64,000 bases of DNA from Allofournierella_A excrementavium (GTDB taxonomy: Bacteria; Bacillota; Clostridia; Oscillospirales; Ruminococcaceae). The stretch is taken from NCBI GenBank assembly GCA_019120375.1, contig DWVE01000011.1:1-64000 (forward strand), written 5' to 3'. Below, one piece after another: positions 50,473 through 58,491 of this stretch (position 1 is the stretch's first letter; each line of letters opens with the position of its first letter). A program made the position numbers and the translations under genes. The notes beneath the pieces are model-generated. The model made no database searches, had not been told where the DNA came from, and saw nothing but the letters and a program-made list of their open reading frames with translations.

Positions 50473-51852
50473 ATGATCCATCAATACCAGCTCAACGGCT
50501 ACAACATCGTGCTGGACACCTGCTCCGGCGCCATCCACGTGGTGGACGAGGTGGCCTATGACCTCATCGCCGGCTATAAAAACGAGCCGGAAGAGGAGCT
50601 CATCCGCCGCGTGTGCGAAAAATACAAGGACCGCGAGGGCGTGACCGAGGCGGAAGTGCGCGCCTGCCTCGACGACGTGAAGGGCCTGGAGGCCGCGGGC
50701 AAGCTTTACAGCCCGGACACCTTTGCCGACCTTGCCGGCCAGTTCAAGGGCAAGCGGGAGAACGTCATCAAGGCCATGTGCCTGCATGTGGCCCACACCT
50801 GCAACCTCAACTGCTCCTACTGCTTTGCCAGCCAGGGCAAGTACCACGGCGAGCGGGCGCTGATGAGCCTGGACGTGGGCAAGCGCGCGCTGGACTTCCT
50901 CATCGAGAACTCCGGCTCCCGGCACAACCTGGAGGTGGACTTCTTCGGCGGCGAGCCGCTGATGAACTGGGACGTGGTCAAGCAGCTGGTGGCCTACGCC
51001 CGCCAGCGGGAGAAGGAGTGCGGCAAGAACTTCCGCTTCACCCTCACCACCAACGGCATGCTCATCGACGACGACGTCATCGACTTCGCCAACCGGGAAA
51101 TGAACAATGTGGTCCTCAGCCTGGACGGCCGCAAGGAAATCCACGACCGCCTGCGGGTGGACTACGCCGGCAACGGCAGCTATGACCGCATCGTGCCCAA
51201 GTTCCAGGAGTTCGTGCGCCGCCGGGGCGACAAAGAGTATTACATGCGGGGCACCTTCACCCACGCGAACCCCGACTTCACCAAGGACGTGTTCCACATG
51301 GCCGACCTGGGCTTCGACCGGCTGAGCATGGAGCCGGTGGTCTGCGCGCCGGACGACCCCGCCGCCCTCACCGACGAGGACATCCAGGTGGTGCTGAAAG
51401 AGTACGAGAAGCTGGCCATCGAGATGATCGAGCGCAAAAAGGCGGGCAAGCCCTTCGTGTTCTATCATTATATGCTGGACCTCACCGGCGGCCCCTGCAT
51501 CTACAAGCGCCTCTCCGGCTGCGGCAGCGGCACCGAGTATGTGGCCGTCACCCCCTGGGGCGACCTCTACCCCTGCCACCAGTTCGTGGGCGAGGAGGCC
51601 TACAAGCTGGGCGACATCTGGCAGGGCGTGACCAACGAGGCCGTGCGGGAGGAGTTCCGCGGCTGCAACGCCTACTCCCGCCCCGAGTGCCGGGACTGCT
51701 GGGCCCGCCTCTACTGCTCCGGCGGCTGCGCTGCCAACGCCTACCACGCCACCGGCAGCATCGGCGGCGTGTACAAGCAGGGCTGCGAGCTGTTCAAAAA
51801 GCGCATCGAGTGCGCCATCATGCTCCAGATCGCCCTGGGCGAACTGGGATGA
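50473..51852 (+). CDS. scfB: SCIFF maturase, radical SAM/SPASM thioether synthase
   Basis: 459 residues. N-terminal RRE-like peptide-binding domain (1 to about 90; HQYQLNGYNIVLDTCSGAIH), radical SAM domain with CNLNCSYC (Cys110, 114, 117), FFGGEPL and TTNGM, and a C-terminal SPASM domain with cysteines in GPCIYKR, SGCGSGTEY, YPCHQF, CRDCWARLYCSGGC and QGC for two auxiliary 4Fe-4S clusters. It installs thioether crosslinks in the SCIFF peptide. ATG 50473 follows GGAGGATACA. Its stop overlaps the next gene (ATGA). Confidence 0.96.
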   Translation: MIHQYQLNGYNIVLDTCSGAIHVVDEVAYDLIAGYKNEPEEELIRRVCEKYKDREGVTEAEVRACLDDVKGLEAAGKLYSPDTFADLAGQFKGKRENVIKAMCLHVAHTCNLNCSYCFASQGKYHGERALMSLDVGKRALDFLIENSGSRHNLEVDFFGGEPLMNWDVVKQLVAYARQREKECGKNFRFTLTTNGMLIDDDVIDFANREMNNVVLSLDGRKEIHDRLRVDYAGNGSYDRIVPKFQEFVRRRGDKEYYMRGTFTHANPDFTKDVFHMADLGFDRLSMEPVVCAPDDPAALTDEDIQVVLKEYEKLAIEMIERKKAGKPFVFYHYMLDLTGGPCIYKRLSGCGSGTEYVAVTPWGDLYPCHQFVGEEAYKLGDIWQGVTNEAVREEFRGCNAYSRPECRDCWARLYCSGGCAANAYHATGSIGGVYKQGCELFKKRIECAIMLQIALGELG

Positions 51853-53177
51853 AGACCCCCGTCTGTGACTTCGTCGCCGCCTATGAACAGAGCGGCATCG
51901 CCCGCCTGCACATGCCCGGCCACAAGGGCAAAGGTCCTTTGGGCTGCGAAGGGCGGGACATCACCGAAATTGCGGGAGCCGACAGCCTCTATGAGGCGGG
52001 CGGCGTCATCGCCCAAAGCGAGCAGAACGCTGCCGCCCTGTTCGGGGCGAAGGCCACCTTCTACTCCGCCGGCGGCTCCAGCCAGTGCATCGGGGCCATG
52101 CTCTGCCTCGCGCTGCAGAAGAGCAAAAGCCGGGTGGTGCTGGCCGCCCGCAACGCCCACAAGTCCTTCCTGCACGCGGCGGCCCTGCTGGACGCGGATG
52201 TGCGCTGGCTTTGGCCCCGGCCCTATTCGCTGCTGGCCTGCCCGGTGACCCCCGAACTGCTGGAAAACGCCCTGGCGGCCCTGCCCGAAGCGCCGGCGGC
52301 GGTGTACATCACCAGCCCGGACTATCTGGGCAATGTGCAGCCGGTGGCGGCCCTGGCAAAGGTCTGCCACGCCCACAGCGCGCCCCTTCTGGTGGACAAC
52401 GCCCACGGGGCCTACCTCCACTTCCTGCCCGCGCCCGCCCACCCGCTGGACGAGGGGGCGGACCTCTGCTGTGACTCCGCCCACAAGACCCTGCCGGTGC
52501 TCACCGGCGGAGCTTACCTCCACCTGGGCCATGGCCTTCTGAAGGCGGAGGAAGGGGAGGTGCGGGCGGCATTGTCGCTGTTCGGCTCCACCAGCCCGTC
52601 CTATCTCATTTTGCAGTCGCTGGATGCCTGCAACCGCTATCTGGCCGACGAGGCCCGGCCAAAGCTTGCCGCCTGCGTCCGGGCGGTGGAAGCGCTCAAA
52701 GCGGACCTTGCGGCCCAGGGCTGGGCCGTGGCGGATAGCGAGCCCCTCAAGGTGACCCTCCATGCCTCAAAGCGTGGCTGGCGGGGAGACGCGCTGGCCG
52801 ACTTCCTGCGCAAAAACGGCGTGGAGTGCGAATACGCCGACCCGGACGACCTGGTGCTGATGGTCAGCCCCCAGAACAGCCCGGAAGACCTGGAAAAGGT
52901 GCGCGCCGCCCTGGCGGCGGCCGGGCAGGGGAGCGAAGCGCCGCAAACGCCGCCCCAAATGGCCCGCCCCCGGCAGGCCATGGGCATTCGCGCCGCGCTG
53001 CTGGCCCCCGCCGAGGAAGTGCCGGTGGCGGCAGCGGCGGGCCGCGTCTGCGCCGCCCCCACGGTGGGCTGCCCCCCGGCGGTGCCGGTGGTGGTGAGCG
53101 GCGAGGAGATAAGCCCGGACGCCGCCGCGGTCTTCCGCTATTACGGCATCGAAACGGTGCGCGTGGTCCGGGAATGA
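51849..53177 (+). CDS. Orn/Lys/Arg decarboxylase-family PLP enzyme
   Basis: 442 residues. N-terminal RLHMPGHKGKG, FYSAGGSSQCIGAM, LLVDNAHGAYL and the PLP lysine in DSAHKTLP (Lys213) match the fold type I family of YaaO/SpeA-like decarboxylases. These short members lack the N-terminal response-regulator wing and are often assigned to arginine or lysine decarboxylation; the substrate is not clear. Its ATG overlaps the scfB stop, so translation is coupled to the SCIFF maturase. The C-terminal part (about 355-442) is alanine/proline-rich. Confidence 0.87.
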   Translation: MKTPVCDFVAAYEQSGIARLHMPGHKGKGPLGCEGRDITEIAGADSLYEAGGVIAQSEQNAAALFGAKATFYSAGGSSQCIGAMLCLALQKSKSRVVLAARNAHKSFLHAAALLDADVRWLWPRPYSLLACPVTPELLENALAALPEAPAAVYITSPDYLGNVQPVAALAKVCHAHSAPLLVDNAHGAYLHFLPAPAHPLDEGADLCCDSAHKTLPVLTGGAYLHLGHGLLKAEEGEVRAALSLFGSTSPSYLILQSLDACNRYLADEARPKLAACVRAVEALKADLAAQGWAVADSEPLKVTLHASKRGWRGDALADFLRKNGVECEYADPDDLVLMVSPQNSPEDLEKVRAALAAAGQGSEAPQTPPQMARPRQAMGIRAALLAPAEEVPVAAAAGRVCAAPTVGCPPAVPVVVSGEEISPDAAAVFRYYGIETVRVVRE

Positions 53178-53191
53178 TAACAGAGAAAAAA

Positions 53192-53216
53192 CCCCCGGCT
53201 TTGCCGGGGGATATTT
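53192..53216 (-). terminator. Terminator of the chromate transporter operon
   Basis: CCCCCGGC, 3-base loop, GCCGGGGG. The T-run (TTTTTT) is on the minus strand, so it serves the gene ending at 53223; on the plus strand it is weak. Confidence 0.7.
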
Positions 53217-53222
53217 ATTGTT

Positions 53223-53795
53223 TCACACGGTCAAGAATTCATTTTCCCGCTCAAGATACCGGCTGAACACATACAGCCCGCACACCAGCCCGGCGGACAT
53301 GGTGGAAGGGGCGTCGATGTCCCAGCCGCCGGTCACGCCCCGGTGCACGATGCGCGCCACCACCGCACCGGCGGCGTTCTGCAGAACGTAGTTCTGGGTG
53401 TTCTGCATGATGAGGGTGTACAGCGCGCTGCCCAGCGCCAGCATGGCCCGGTCCGCCCGGGGCAGGCGGCAGAGAGGCCAGCCGTCCGCCGCGGGGTCGA
53501 ACTCCGGGTTGTAGGCGGGGCTTGCCTCGATGCAGCTGCCGTCGGCGGCGGTCAGGGCGTATTTGTGGTAGGTCACCTCGCCGCTGTGCCCGGCGGGCGC
53601 GTCCAGCAGTTTTATCTCACTGGTGTACAGCGGCGCGCCGTCCGCCCCGGTGATCTCCTTCTCCGGGCCGCACACGCTGCCCCGGATCTTCGCCAGGGGC
53701 GCGCTGTCCTTTGCGCCATACAGAATTCCCGACAAAAGCTTGTATTTCGCGGTTTTTGCCTCCTCACACGATGGAATAAAGGGCCACGCCCGCAA
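53223..53795 (-). CDS. Conserved hypothetical protein (tubby/LURP-one-like), start uncertain
   Basis: Up to 190 residues, soluble, with no signal peptide or membrane segment. The C-terminal half (MQNTQNYVLQNAAGAVVARI, GGWDID) loosely resembles the tubby/LURP-one phospholipid-binding fold, but this is weak. The upstream end is odd: a strong GAGGAGG at about 53762-53768 overlaps the end of the transporter gene, but no ATG, GTG or TTG lies within the next 20 bases in frame. The first start codon is TTG 53795, without a ribosome binding site and overlapping the transporter gene by 32 bp; a TTG near 53736 is the alternative. Third gene of the operon. Confidence 0.55.
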   Translation of the reverse strand: MRAWPFIPSCEEAKTAKYKLLSGILYGAKDSAPLAKIRGSVCGPEKEITGADGAPLYTSEIKLLDAPAGHSGEVTYHKYALTAADGSCIEASPAYNPEFDPAADGWPLCRLPRADRAMLALGSALYTLIMQNTQNYVLQNAAGAVVARIVHRGVTGGWDIDAPSTMSAGLVCGLYVFSRYLERENEFLTV

Positions 53796-54327
53796 CGCCG
53801 GAGGCCATCATGATCCAGATGGGGTTCACGCTCTTGCGGCGCAGCACCAGAAAGTCCGCGGCAAAGATGAGGGCGGCCACAGTGTCCAGCCCCAGCGGGC
53901 CCACGCTCAGCTCCCGCCCGCCGAACAGCGCCAGCACCAGCAGTGACAGCCCCGCGCTGGCGATCATGGCCACCACGGCGGGCCGCAGCCCCTGCAGCAC
54001 CCCCTGCACGGCCGTCAGCTTGGAGAAATGATAGTAGATGAAGGCCAGCGCCAGCACGATGATGCAGGAGGGCAGCACGCACCCTGCCGTGGCCACGATG
54101 GCGCCGGGCAGCCCCGCCACCCGGATGCCCACAAAGGTGGCCGAGTTGATGGCGATGGGCCCGGGGGTCATCTCGGCGATGGTCATGATGTCAGCAAACT
54201 GGTTCATGGTCAGCCAGGCGTGCTGCTCCACCACCTGCTGCTGGATCAGCGGCATGGCGGCATAGCCGCCGCCGATGCTGAACAGTCCGATTTGGAAAAA
54301 GCTCCAGAAAAGCTGGGCGAAAAGCAT
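53764..54327 (-). CDS. Chromate transporter-family protein, subunit B
   Basis: 187 residues, one CHR domain: FFQIGLFSIGGGYAAMPLIQ, MTPGPIAINSATFVG and AGLPGAIVATAG. Short CHR proteins work as pairs encoded side by side, as here. The ATG at 54327 overlaps the TGA of subunit A (TGATG) and follows AAAGGGGG; a GTG at 54330 is possible. The family exports chromate in some species, but in gut clostridia the natural ion is unknown. Confidence 0.88.
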   Translation of the reverse strand: MLFAQLFWSFFQIGLFSIGGGYAAMPLIQQQVVEQHAWLTMNQFADIMTIAEMTPGPIAINSATFVGIRVAGLPGAIVATAGCVLPSCIIVLALAFIYYHFSKLTAVQGVLQGLRPAVVAMIASAGLSLLVLALFGGRELSVGPLGLDTVAALIFAADFLVLRRKSVNPIWIMMASGVAGVALYSIV

Positions 54328-54899
54328 CACGCGGCCCCCTTTGCACTGCGCTGACGGCGCATAAGATCCAGCACGCCGAAGGTGGCGCACACCAGAATGA
54401 TGACGATGATGTTCACGTTCAAAAAGCGGTTGGCCACGAAGGCGCCCGCCAGGATCAGCACCGGCAGCACCCGCTTCTGGCGGAAGATGTCCTTCGACAG
54501 CCGCAGCACCACGTCCAGAATGACGGCGGCCACCCCGGCCAGCATGCCGCACATGGCCATGTTCACGAACACGTTGTCCCGGAAGGCGGCGTAGAACAGC
54601 GAGATGACCGAGATGATGATGAGCGGCGGTGTGACGGTGCCCACCACCGTCAGCAGCGCGCCGGGGATGCCGGCCACCCGGTAGCCCACCAGGATGGAGA
54701 TGTTCACCGCAATGGCCCCCGGCGAGGACTGGGCGATGGCCGCCAGGTCCAGCATCTCCTCCTCGCCGATCCAGCCCAGCTGCTCCACGAATTTTTTGCG
54801 GATGAGCGGAATGATGACGAAGCCGCCCCCAAAGGTGAAAGCGCTGAGCTGAAAGGTGGAAAGGAACAAAGTCGCGTATTGCTTCAGTTTGGATTTCAA
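54327..54899 (-). CDS. Chromate transporter-family protein, subunit A
   Basis: 190 residues, one CHR domain with FQLSAFTFGGGFVIIPLIRKKFVEQ, QSSPGAIAVNISILVGYRVAG, and about six membrane segments. First gene of the minus-strand operon, divergent from the LysR regulator at 55003, which probably controls it. Ribosome binding site GGAGGG is close before the ATG. Confidence 0.88.
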   Translation of the reverse strand: MKSKLKQYATLFLSTFQLSAFTFGGGFVIIPLIRKKFVEQLGWIGEEEMLDLAAIAQSSPGAIAVNISILVGYRVAGIPGALLTVVGTVTPPLIIISVISLFYAAFRDNVFVNMAMCGMLAGVAAVILDVVLRLSKDIFRQKRVLPVLILAGAFVANRFLNVNIIVIILVCATFGVLDLMRRQRSAKGAA

Positions 54900-54921
54900 G
54901 CAGATCCCTCCTTCGCACCTC

Positions 54922-54960
54922 AGTATACGCCTTGCACGCTGATATGAAAAATACTATAAT
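54922..54960. promoter_or_regulatory. Overlapping divergent promoters of the transporter operon and lysR
   Basis: Plus strand: TTGCAC (54932-54937), 17-bp spacer, TATAAT (54955-54960) for lysR. Minus strand: TTTTCA (54950-54945), 17-bp spacer, TATACT (54927-54922) for the transporter. The two promoters overlap almost fully, so polymerase can occupy only one at a time. Confidence 0.7.
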
Positions 54961-55002
54961 TAAATATAAACGATAAGTAAAACGATATATAAGGAGGCCG
55001 CC

Positions 55003-55917
55003 ATGACCATCCGGCACATCAACATCTTCCTCGCCGTGTGCGAAGCGGGGGAGAACACCACCAAAGCCGCCGAGCTTCTGCACATGAGCCAGCCGGCGGT
55101 GAGTCTTGCCATCCGGGAGCTGGAAGACTATTACGGCGTGGCCCTGTTCGACCGCATCGGCCGGCGGCTGAGCATCACCGAGGCGGGCAAGCGTTTCCGT
55201 GAGTATGCCAGCCACATCTCCACCATGTTCGACGACATGGAAAAGACCCTGCGGGACTGGGGGCACCTGGGCGTGCTGCGGGTGGGGGCCAGCATCACGG
55301 TGGGCTCCCGCTTTCTGCCCAGCTACGTCAAGACCTTCCTCTCGCTGCATCCGGGGCTGGAAATACGGGCGCAGGTGGCCCCCACCGAGGCCCTCAGCGA
55401 AAAGATCATGGAAAACGAGCTGGACTTCGCTCTGGTGGAGGGCGTGCCCCGCGACCCGTCGCTGGTGAGCGAGAACTACATGGAGGACCACCTGGCAGTG
55501 ATCTGCCCGGCGGGCGGGCCTTTCCGCCAGGGCGAGACCATCACGGTGGAGCAGTTCCGCGCCCAGCGCTTTCTTCTGCGGGAGAAGGGCAGCGGCACCC
55601 GGGAGGAATTCGACCGCGCCATCGAGCAGGCGGGTTTTTCGGTCACGCCCGCCTGGGAGGCCATGTCCACCACGGCGCTGGTGAACGCCGTGATCGAAGG
55701 GCTGGGCATCTCGGTGCTACCCCAGCGGCTCATCGTGAGCGCGGTGGAGCGGGGGCTGGTGGTCTCGGTGAAGGTGGAGGGGCTGGATTTCTGCCGCCAG
55801 TTCCGCATCATTTATCACAAGGACAAATACCTGCCCGCGGTGGCCAAGGCCTTTTTGGAGCACTGCCGCGATTTTGAGCAGAACTATCCTCTGCCCCGGT
55901 TCAACGGCCTGTATTGA
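55003..55917 (+). CDS. LysR-family transcriptional regulator
   Basis: 304 residues. N-terminal winged helix-turn-helix (TIRHINIFLAVCEAGENTTKAAELLHMSQPAVSLAIRELEDYYG), linker helix, and a substrate-binding domain from about 90. AAGGAGG before ATG 55003. Divergent to the chr transporter pair and sharing their promoter region, so it is the likely regulator of that operon and of itself. Ligand unknown. Confidence 0.93.
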   Translation: MTIRHINIFLAVCEAGENTTKAAELLHMSQPAVSLAIRELEDYYGVALFDRIGRRLSITEAGKRFREYASHISTMFDDMEKTLRDWGHLGVLRVGASITVGSRFLPSYVKTFLSLHPGLEIRAQVAPTEALSEKIMENELDFALVEGVPRDPSLVSENYMEDHLAVICPAGGPFRQGETITVEQFRAQRFLLREKGSGTREEFDRAIEQAGFSVTPAWEAMSTTALVNAVIEGLGISVLPQRLIVSAVERGLVVSVKVEGLDFCRQFRIIYHKDKYLPAVAKAFLEHCRDFEQNYPLPRFNGLY

Positions 55918-55922
55918 AGGGA

Positions 55923-55951
55923 TTGACAAATTTACTCTACAAATATAGAAT
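55923..55951 (+). promoter_or_regulatory. Promoter of the blaI-like/M56 operon
   Basis: TTGACA (55923-55928), 17-bp spacer, TAGAAT (55946-55951). An operator-like dyad overlaps the spacer and -10. Confidence 0.85.
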
Positions 55952-55975
55952 TGAAATGGAACTACAATTGTAGAG
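55935..55975 (+). promoter_or_regulatory. BlaI/MecI-type operator pair
   Basis: CTACAAATATAG at 55937-55948 and the perfect palindrome CTACAATTGTAG at 55962-55973 are 25 bp apart (same helical face within half a turn) and both carry the TACA core of BlaI/MecI sites. One covers the -10, the other lies just after the transcription start. Confidence 0.7.
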
Positions 55976-55991
55976 CAAAGGAGGGCTTTTT

Positions 55992-56369
55992 GTGGACAAG
56001 ACCATCCGCCGCCTGCCGGACGCCGAGCTGGAGGTGATGCAGGCCGTGTGGGCCTGCGAAGCGCCCGTGGCCCGGGCAGACATCGACGCAAAGCTCAAGG
56101 ACACCCACCCCATGGCCCTGACCACCCTGCTCACGGTGCTCACCCGCCTTGCGGACAAGGGCTTTGTGCGCATCGAAAAGCAGGGCCGCAGCGCCCGATA
56201 CATCCCGCTGGTCAGCCGGGAGGAGTATCTGGCCCAGCAGAGCCGCCGCTTTCTGGAGAAGCTCTGCGGCGGCAGCCTGCCCGCCTTCGCCGCCGCTCTG
56301 TGCGACAGCGGCCTCAGCCGCCAGGAGCTGGCCGAGCTGCGCCGCCTGCTGGAAAGGGACGAGCTATGA
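55992..56369 (+). CDS. BlaI/MecI/CopY-family repressor
   Basis: 125 residues. Winged helix: LPDAELEVMQAVWA...MALTTLLTVLTRLADKGFVRIEKQGRSARYIP, followed by a helical dimerisation domain. BlaI repressors are cleaved when the membrane sensor protease is activated; the next gene encodes such a protease. GTG 55992 follows AAAGGAGGGC; operators are upstream. Stop overlaps the next start. Confidence 0.93.
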   Translation: MDKTIRRLPDAELEVMQAVWACEAPVARADIDAKLKDTHPMALTTLLTVLTRLADKGFVRIEKQGRSARYIPLVSREEYLAQQSRRFLEKLCGGSLPAFAAALCDSGLSRQELAELRRLLERDEL

Positions 56370-58186
56370 GCACGGAACTGTTTATGCGCGGGCTGTTCGC
56401 CCTGCTCATGGGCGGGTGCTTCTGCTGGGCGGTCCACCGGAACAAAAACGTGGAGGACACCTTTGACCCGGAGCAAAACCACCAGCGGTATCTGCCCCTT
56501 GTTTCGGGCGTCATCCTGCCGGTGTTCGTCCTTGGCACCGCCGCGGTGATGCTCATCGTCCGCCCTGCGGGAGTGGAGCAGTCCATCCTCTCCATGTTCT
56601 TCAGCCTGTTTTTGCACATCAGCGTCTACTATCTGATCCTGCTGGCGCTGCTGCCCTTTCTGCGCAGGCACTTCAGCGCCACCGCCTGCGCGGCTTTGTG
56701 GCTCATCCCGAATTATCTCTACCTCACCCAGCAGAGTTTCATGGAACTGCCCGCCCCGGCGCTGACGCTGCGCCTGCCCATGGGCACGGCGGGGGTGCTG
56801 CTGGCGGTGTGGGCCGCAGGCGCGGCGGCGGTGATGCTTTTCAAAATCGCTTCCCATCTGCGCTTTCGCCGTCAGGTGCTCCGCGCCGCCCGGCCGGAAG
56901 AGGACCCGGCGGTGCTTGCGGTCTGGGATGCGGAGGTGGCGGCCGCCCGCTTCCAAAAGCCGAAATTCCGTCTGGTGCGCTCGCCCGCGGTGACTTCGCC
57001 CCTTTCCATCGGCCTCTTTGAGCGCTCCACCCGGGTGGTGCTGCCCGAAAAGGAGTACAGCCCGGAGGAACTGGCCCTCATCTTCCGTCACGAGCTGGTG
57101 CACATCGGCCGGCAGGATGCCTGGTCCAAGTTCTTTCTGGCCTTCTGTGCCGCCGTGTGCTGGTTCGATCCGCTGATGTGGCTGGCCATGGGCAAAAGCG
57201 CCGACGACCTGGAACTCTCCTGCGACGAGGCGGTGCTGCAAAACGAGAGCGACGCCCGCCGCCGTCAGTACGCCGACCTGCTGCTCACCACCGCGGGGGA
57301 CGGGCGGGGCTTCACCACCTGCCTTTCCCCCGGGGCGAAGGCCATGCGCTACCGGCTGAAAAGCGTGGTGAAGCCGGCCAAAAAGTTCACCGGCGGGGTG
57401 CTGGTGGGGGCCGTGTTCTTTGTGCTTTGCATGACCAGCGGCTACGTCACCCTGGCCTTTGACGCGGGCACGGGCGCCGATGTGCTCTTTGACGGGCAGG
57501 ACCCGGCGGCCTGCACCATCGCGAGCGCGCGTAACTGGAAAGACGACAGCCAGCAAGAACTGCTCTGCCTGGACGAACAGGGCTTTGCCGGCTTCCTCGC
57601 CGCCCTCCCGCTGGAGCAGCTCACCGGCAACTATTCCTTCACCGACGGCCCGCGGGAGACCATCATCATCTGGGACACCCCCCAGGGCACCCTCTCCACC
57701 GTGTTCTACGAAAAGGCCGTCAAGGTGGTGCCCTTCTACACCGAGAAGATGGAGGCCACCTGGTATTCCGTGCCCGGCGGAATGGACTGGACCCGGTTCG
57801 AAGCCTTCTTCGAACCCCAGCCCGCCCTCTATCTCGTGTTTGAGGATGAAAACGGCCAGCGCTTCGCGGACATCAATGCCAGCCTCTGGCGGCTGGAACA
57901 GGGCGACACGGTGCTGGAGGACCGCACCGGCTCCCCCGAGGACGTGAGCGGCATCTTCGGCTATGAGGAAGCGCGGCAGGTGCGCTTTTCCTTCTCGCTG
58001 CCGGTGCGGGAGTATTCCGTCACGGCGGAGCCGGAGAGCGGCGCGCCCTTCGCCCTCGCCCCGGCGGAAGACGGCCTTCTGCCGCTGGCGGACGGCCCCG
58101 CCTTCTACCGGGTGCAGGCTGCGCTGGAAGGCAGCAACGGCGTTTACGATGCCGAGTTCCGCTTCGCCGTGGGCGACGCGGGCTGA
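56366..58186 (+). CDS. M56-family membrane metallopeptidase (BlaR1-like sensor)
   Basis: 606 residues. About four membrane segments (first about 8-24, last about 350-375), a cytoplasmic/membrane M56 zinc peptidase with HELVH (242-246) and SCDEAVL downstream, and an extracytoplasmic region of about 230 residues. That region has no SxxK, SxN or KTG triad, so it is not the beta-lactam-binding sensor of BlaR1; some other signal must be read. ATG 56366 overlaps the repressor stop (ATGA). Confidence 0.88.
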   Translation: MSTELFMRGLFALLMGGCFCWAVHRNKNVEDTFDPEQNHQRYLPLVSGVILPVFVLGTAAVMLIVRPAGVEQSILSMFFSLFLHISVYYLILLALLPFLRRHFSATACAALWLIPNYLYLTQQSFMELPAPALTLRLPMGTAGVLLAVWAAGAAAVMLFKIASHLRFRRQVLRAARPEEDPAVLAVWDAEVAAARFQKPKFRLVRSPAVTSPLSIGLFERSTRVVLPEKEYSPEELALIFRHELVHIGRQDAWSKFFLAFCAAVCWFDPLMWLAMGKSADDLELSCDEAVLQNESDARRRQYADLLLTTAGDGRGFTTCLSPGAKAMRYRLKSVVKPAKKFTGGVLVGAVFFVLCMTSGYVTLAFDAGTGADVLFDGQDPAACTIASARNWKDDSQQELLCLDEQGFAGFLAALPLEQLTGNYSFTDGPRETIIIWDTPQGTLSTVFYEKAVKVVPFYTEKMEATWYSVPGGMDWTRFEAFFEPQPALYLVFEDENGQRFADINASLWRLEQGDTVLEDRTGSPEDVSGIFGYEEARQVRFSFSLPVREYSVTAEPESGAPFALAPAEDGLLPLADGPAFYRVQAALEGSNGVYDAEFRFAVGDAG

Positions 58187-58200
58187 CAACAGAAGAACAC

Positions 58201-58228
58201 GAAGCCCCGGCCTGCAGGCCGGGGCTTC
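58201..58228 (+). terminator. Hairpin after the M56 gene
   Basis: GAAGCCCCGGCC, 4-base loop, perfect complement; the T-run is interrupted (GTTCGTT). Confidence 0.65.
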
Positions 58229-58289
58229 GTTCGTTGGGGAGTATCTTTTTTGAAAGACTTTGTGAAATTATATACTTTTGCGCAAATTG

Positions 58290-58318
58290 TTGACAAAGAA
58301 ATGTAAAAACATTACAAT
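58290..58318 (+). promoter_or_regulatory. Promoter of the membrane hydrolase gene
   Basis: TTGACA (58290-58295), 17-bp spacer, TACAAT (58313-58318), in an AT-rich stretch. The leader from here to 58492 is about 165 nt. Confidence 0.88.
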
Positions 58319-58341
58319 GAATACAAATTAAACTCAGGTGA

Positions 58342-58431
58342 ATGAACCTGCGGATGCAAAGCGCGAGAGAACAGAGAAGAGCGCAGCAGTTGGAACGAAC
58401 TGCTGCGCTCTTTTTTAGGAAAGGGGAGTGA
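58342..58431 (+). CDS. Possible leader ORF across the leader terminator
   Basis: 29-codon ORF starting with ATG after AGGTGA and ending TGA, rich in Arg and Gln (about 6 Arg, 4 Gln). It runs through both arms of the terminator hairpin at 58378-58416. The ribosome binding site is very close to the ATG, so translation is uncertain. If translated, a ribosome would melt the hairpin. Confidence 0.3.
   Translation: MNLRMQSAREQRRAQQLERTAALFFRKGE
58378..58416 (+). terminator. Leader (attenuator) terminator of the membrane hydrolase gene
   Basis: AGAGCGCAGCAGTT (58378-58391), 6-base loop, perfect 14-bp complement, then six T. It lies between a strong promoter and the only gene it could serve, so it must be regulated or leaky. 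No T-box or other riboswitch consensus was recognised. Confidence 0.85.
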
Positions 58432-58491
58432 AAACGCCCGCCGAGGGTCCGGAAGGCCCGCAGACAGACGAAAAAAGAGGAGGAACTGTAA

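Noticed and set aside
58330..58420. T-box or c-di-GMP riboswitch before the membrane hydrolase gene
   Set aside because: The hairpin loop has TTGGAACGAA, which only partly recalls a T-box, and no specifier region or the GACGCAAAG-type core of a c-di-GMP riboswitch is convincing. Kept only as an unclassified attenuator.
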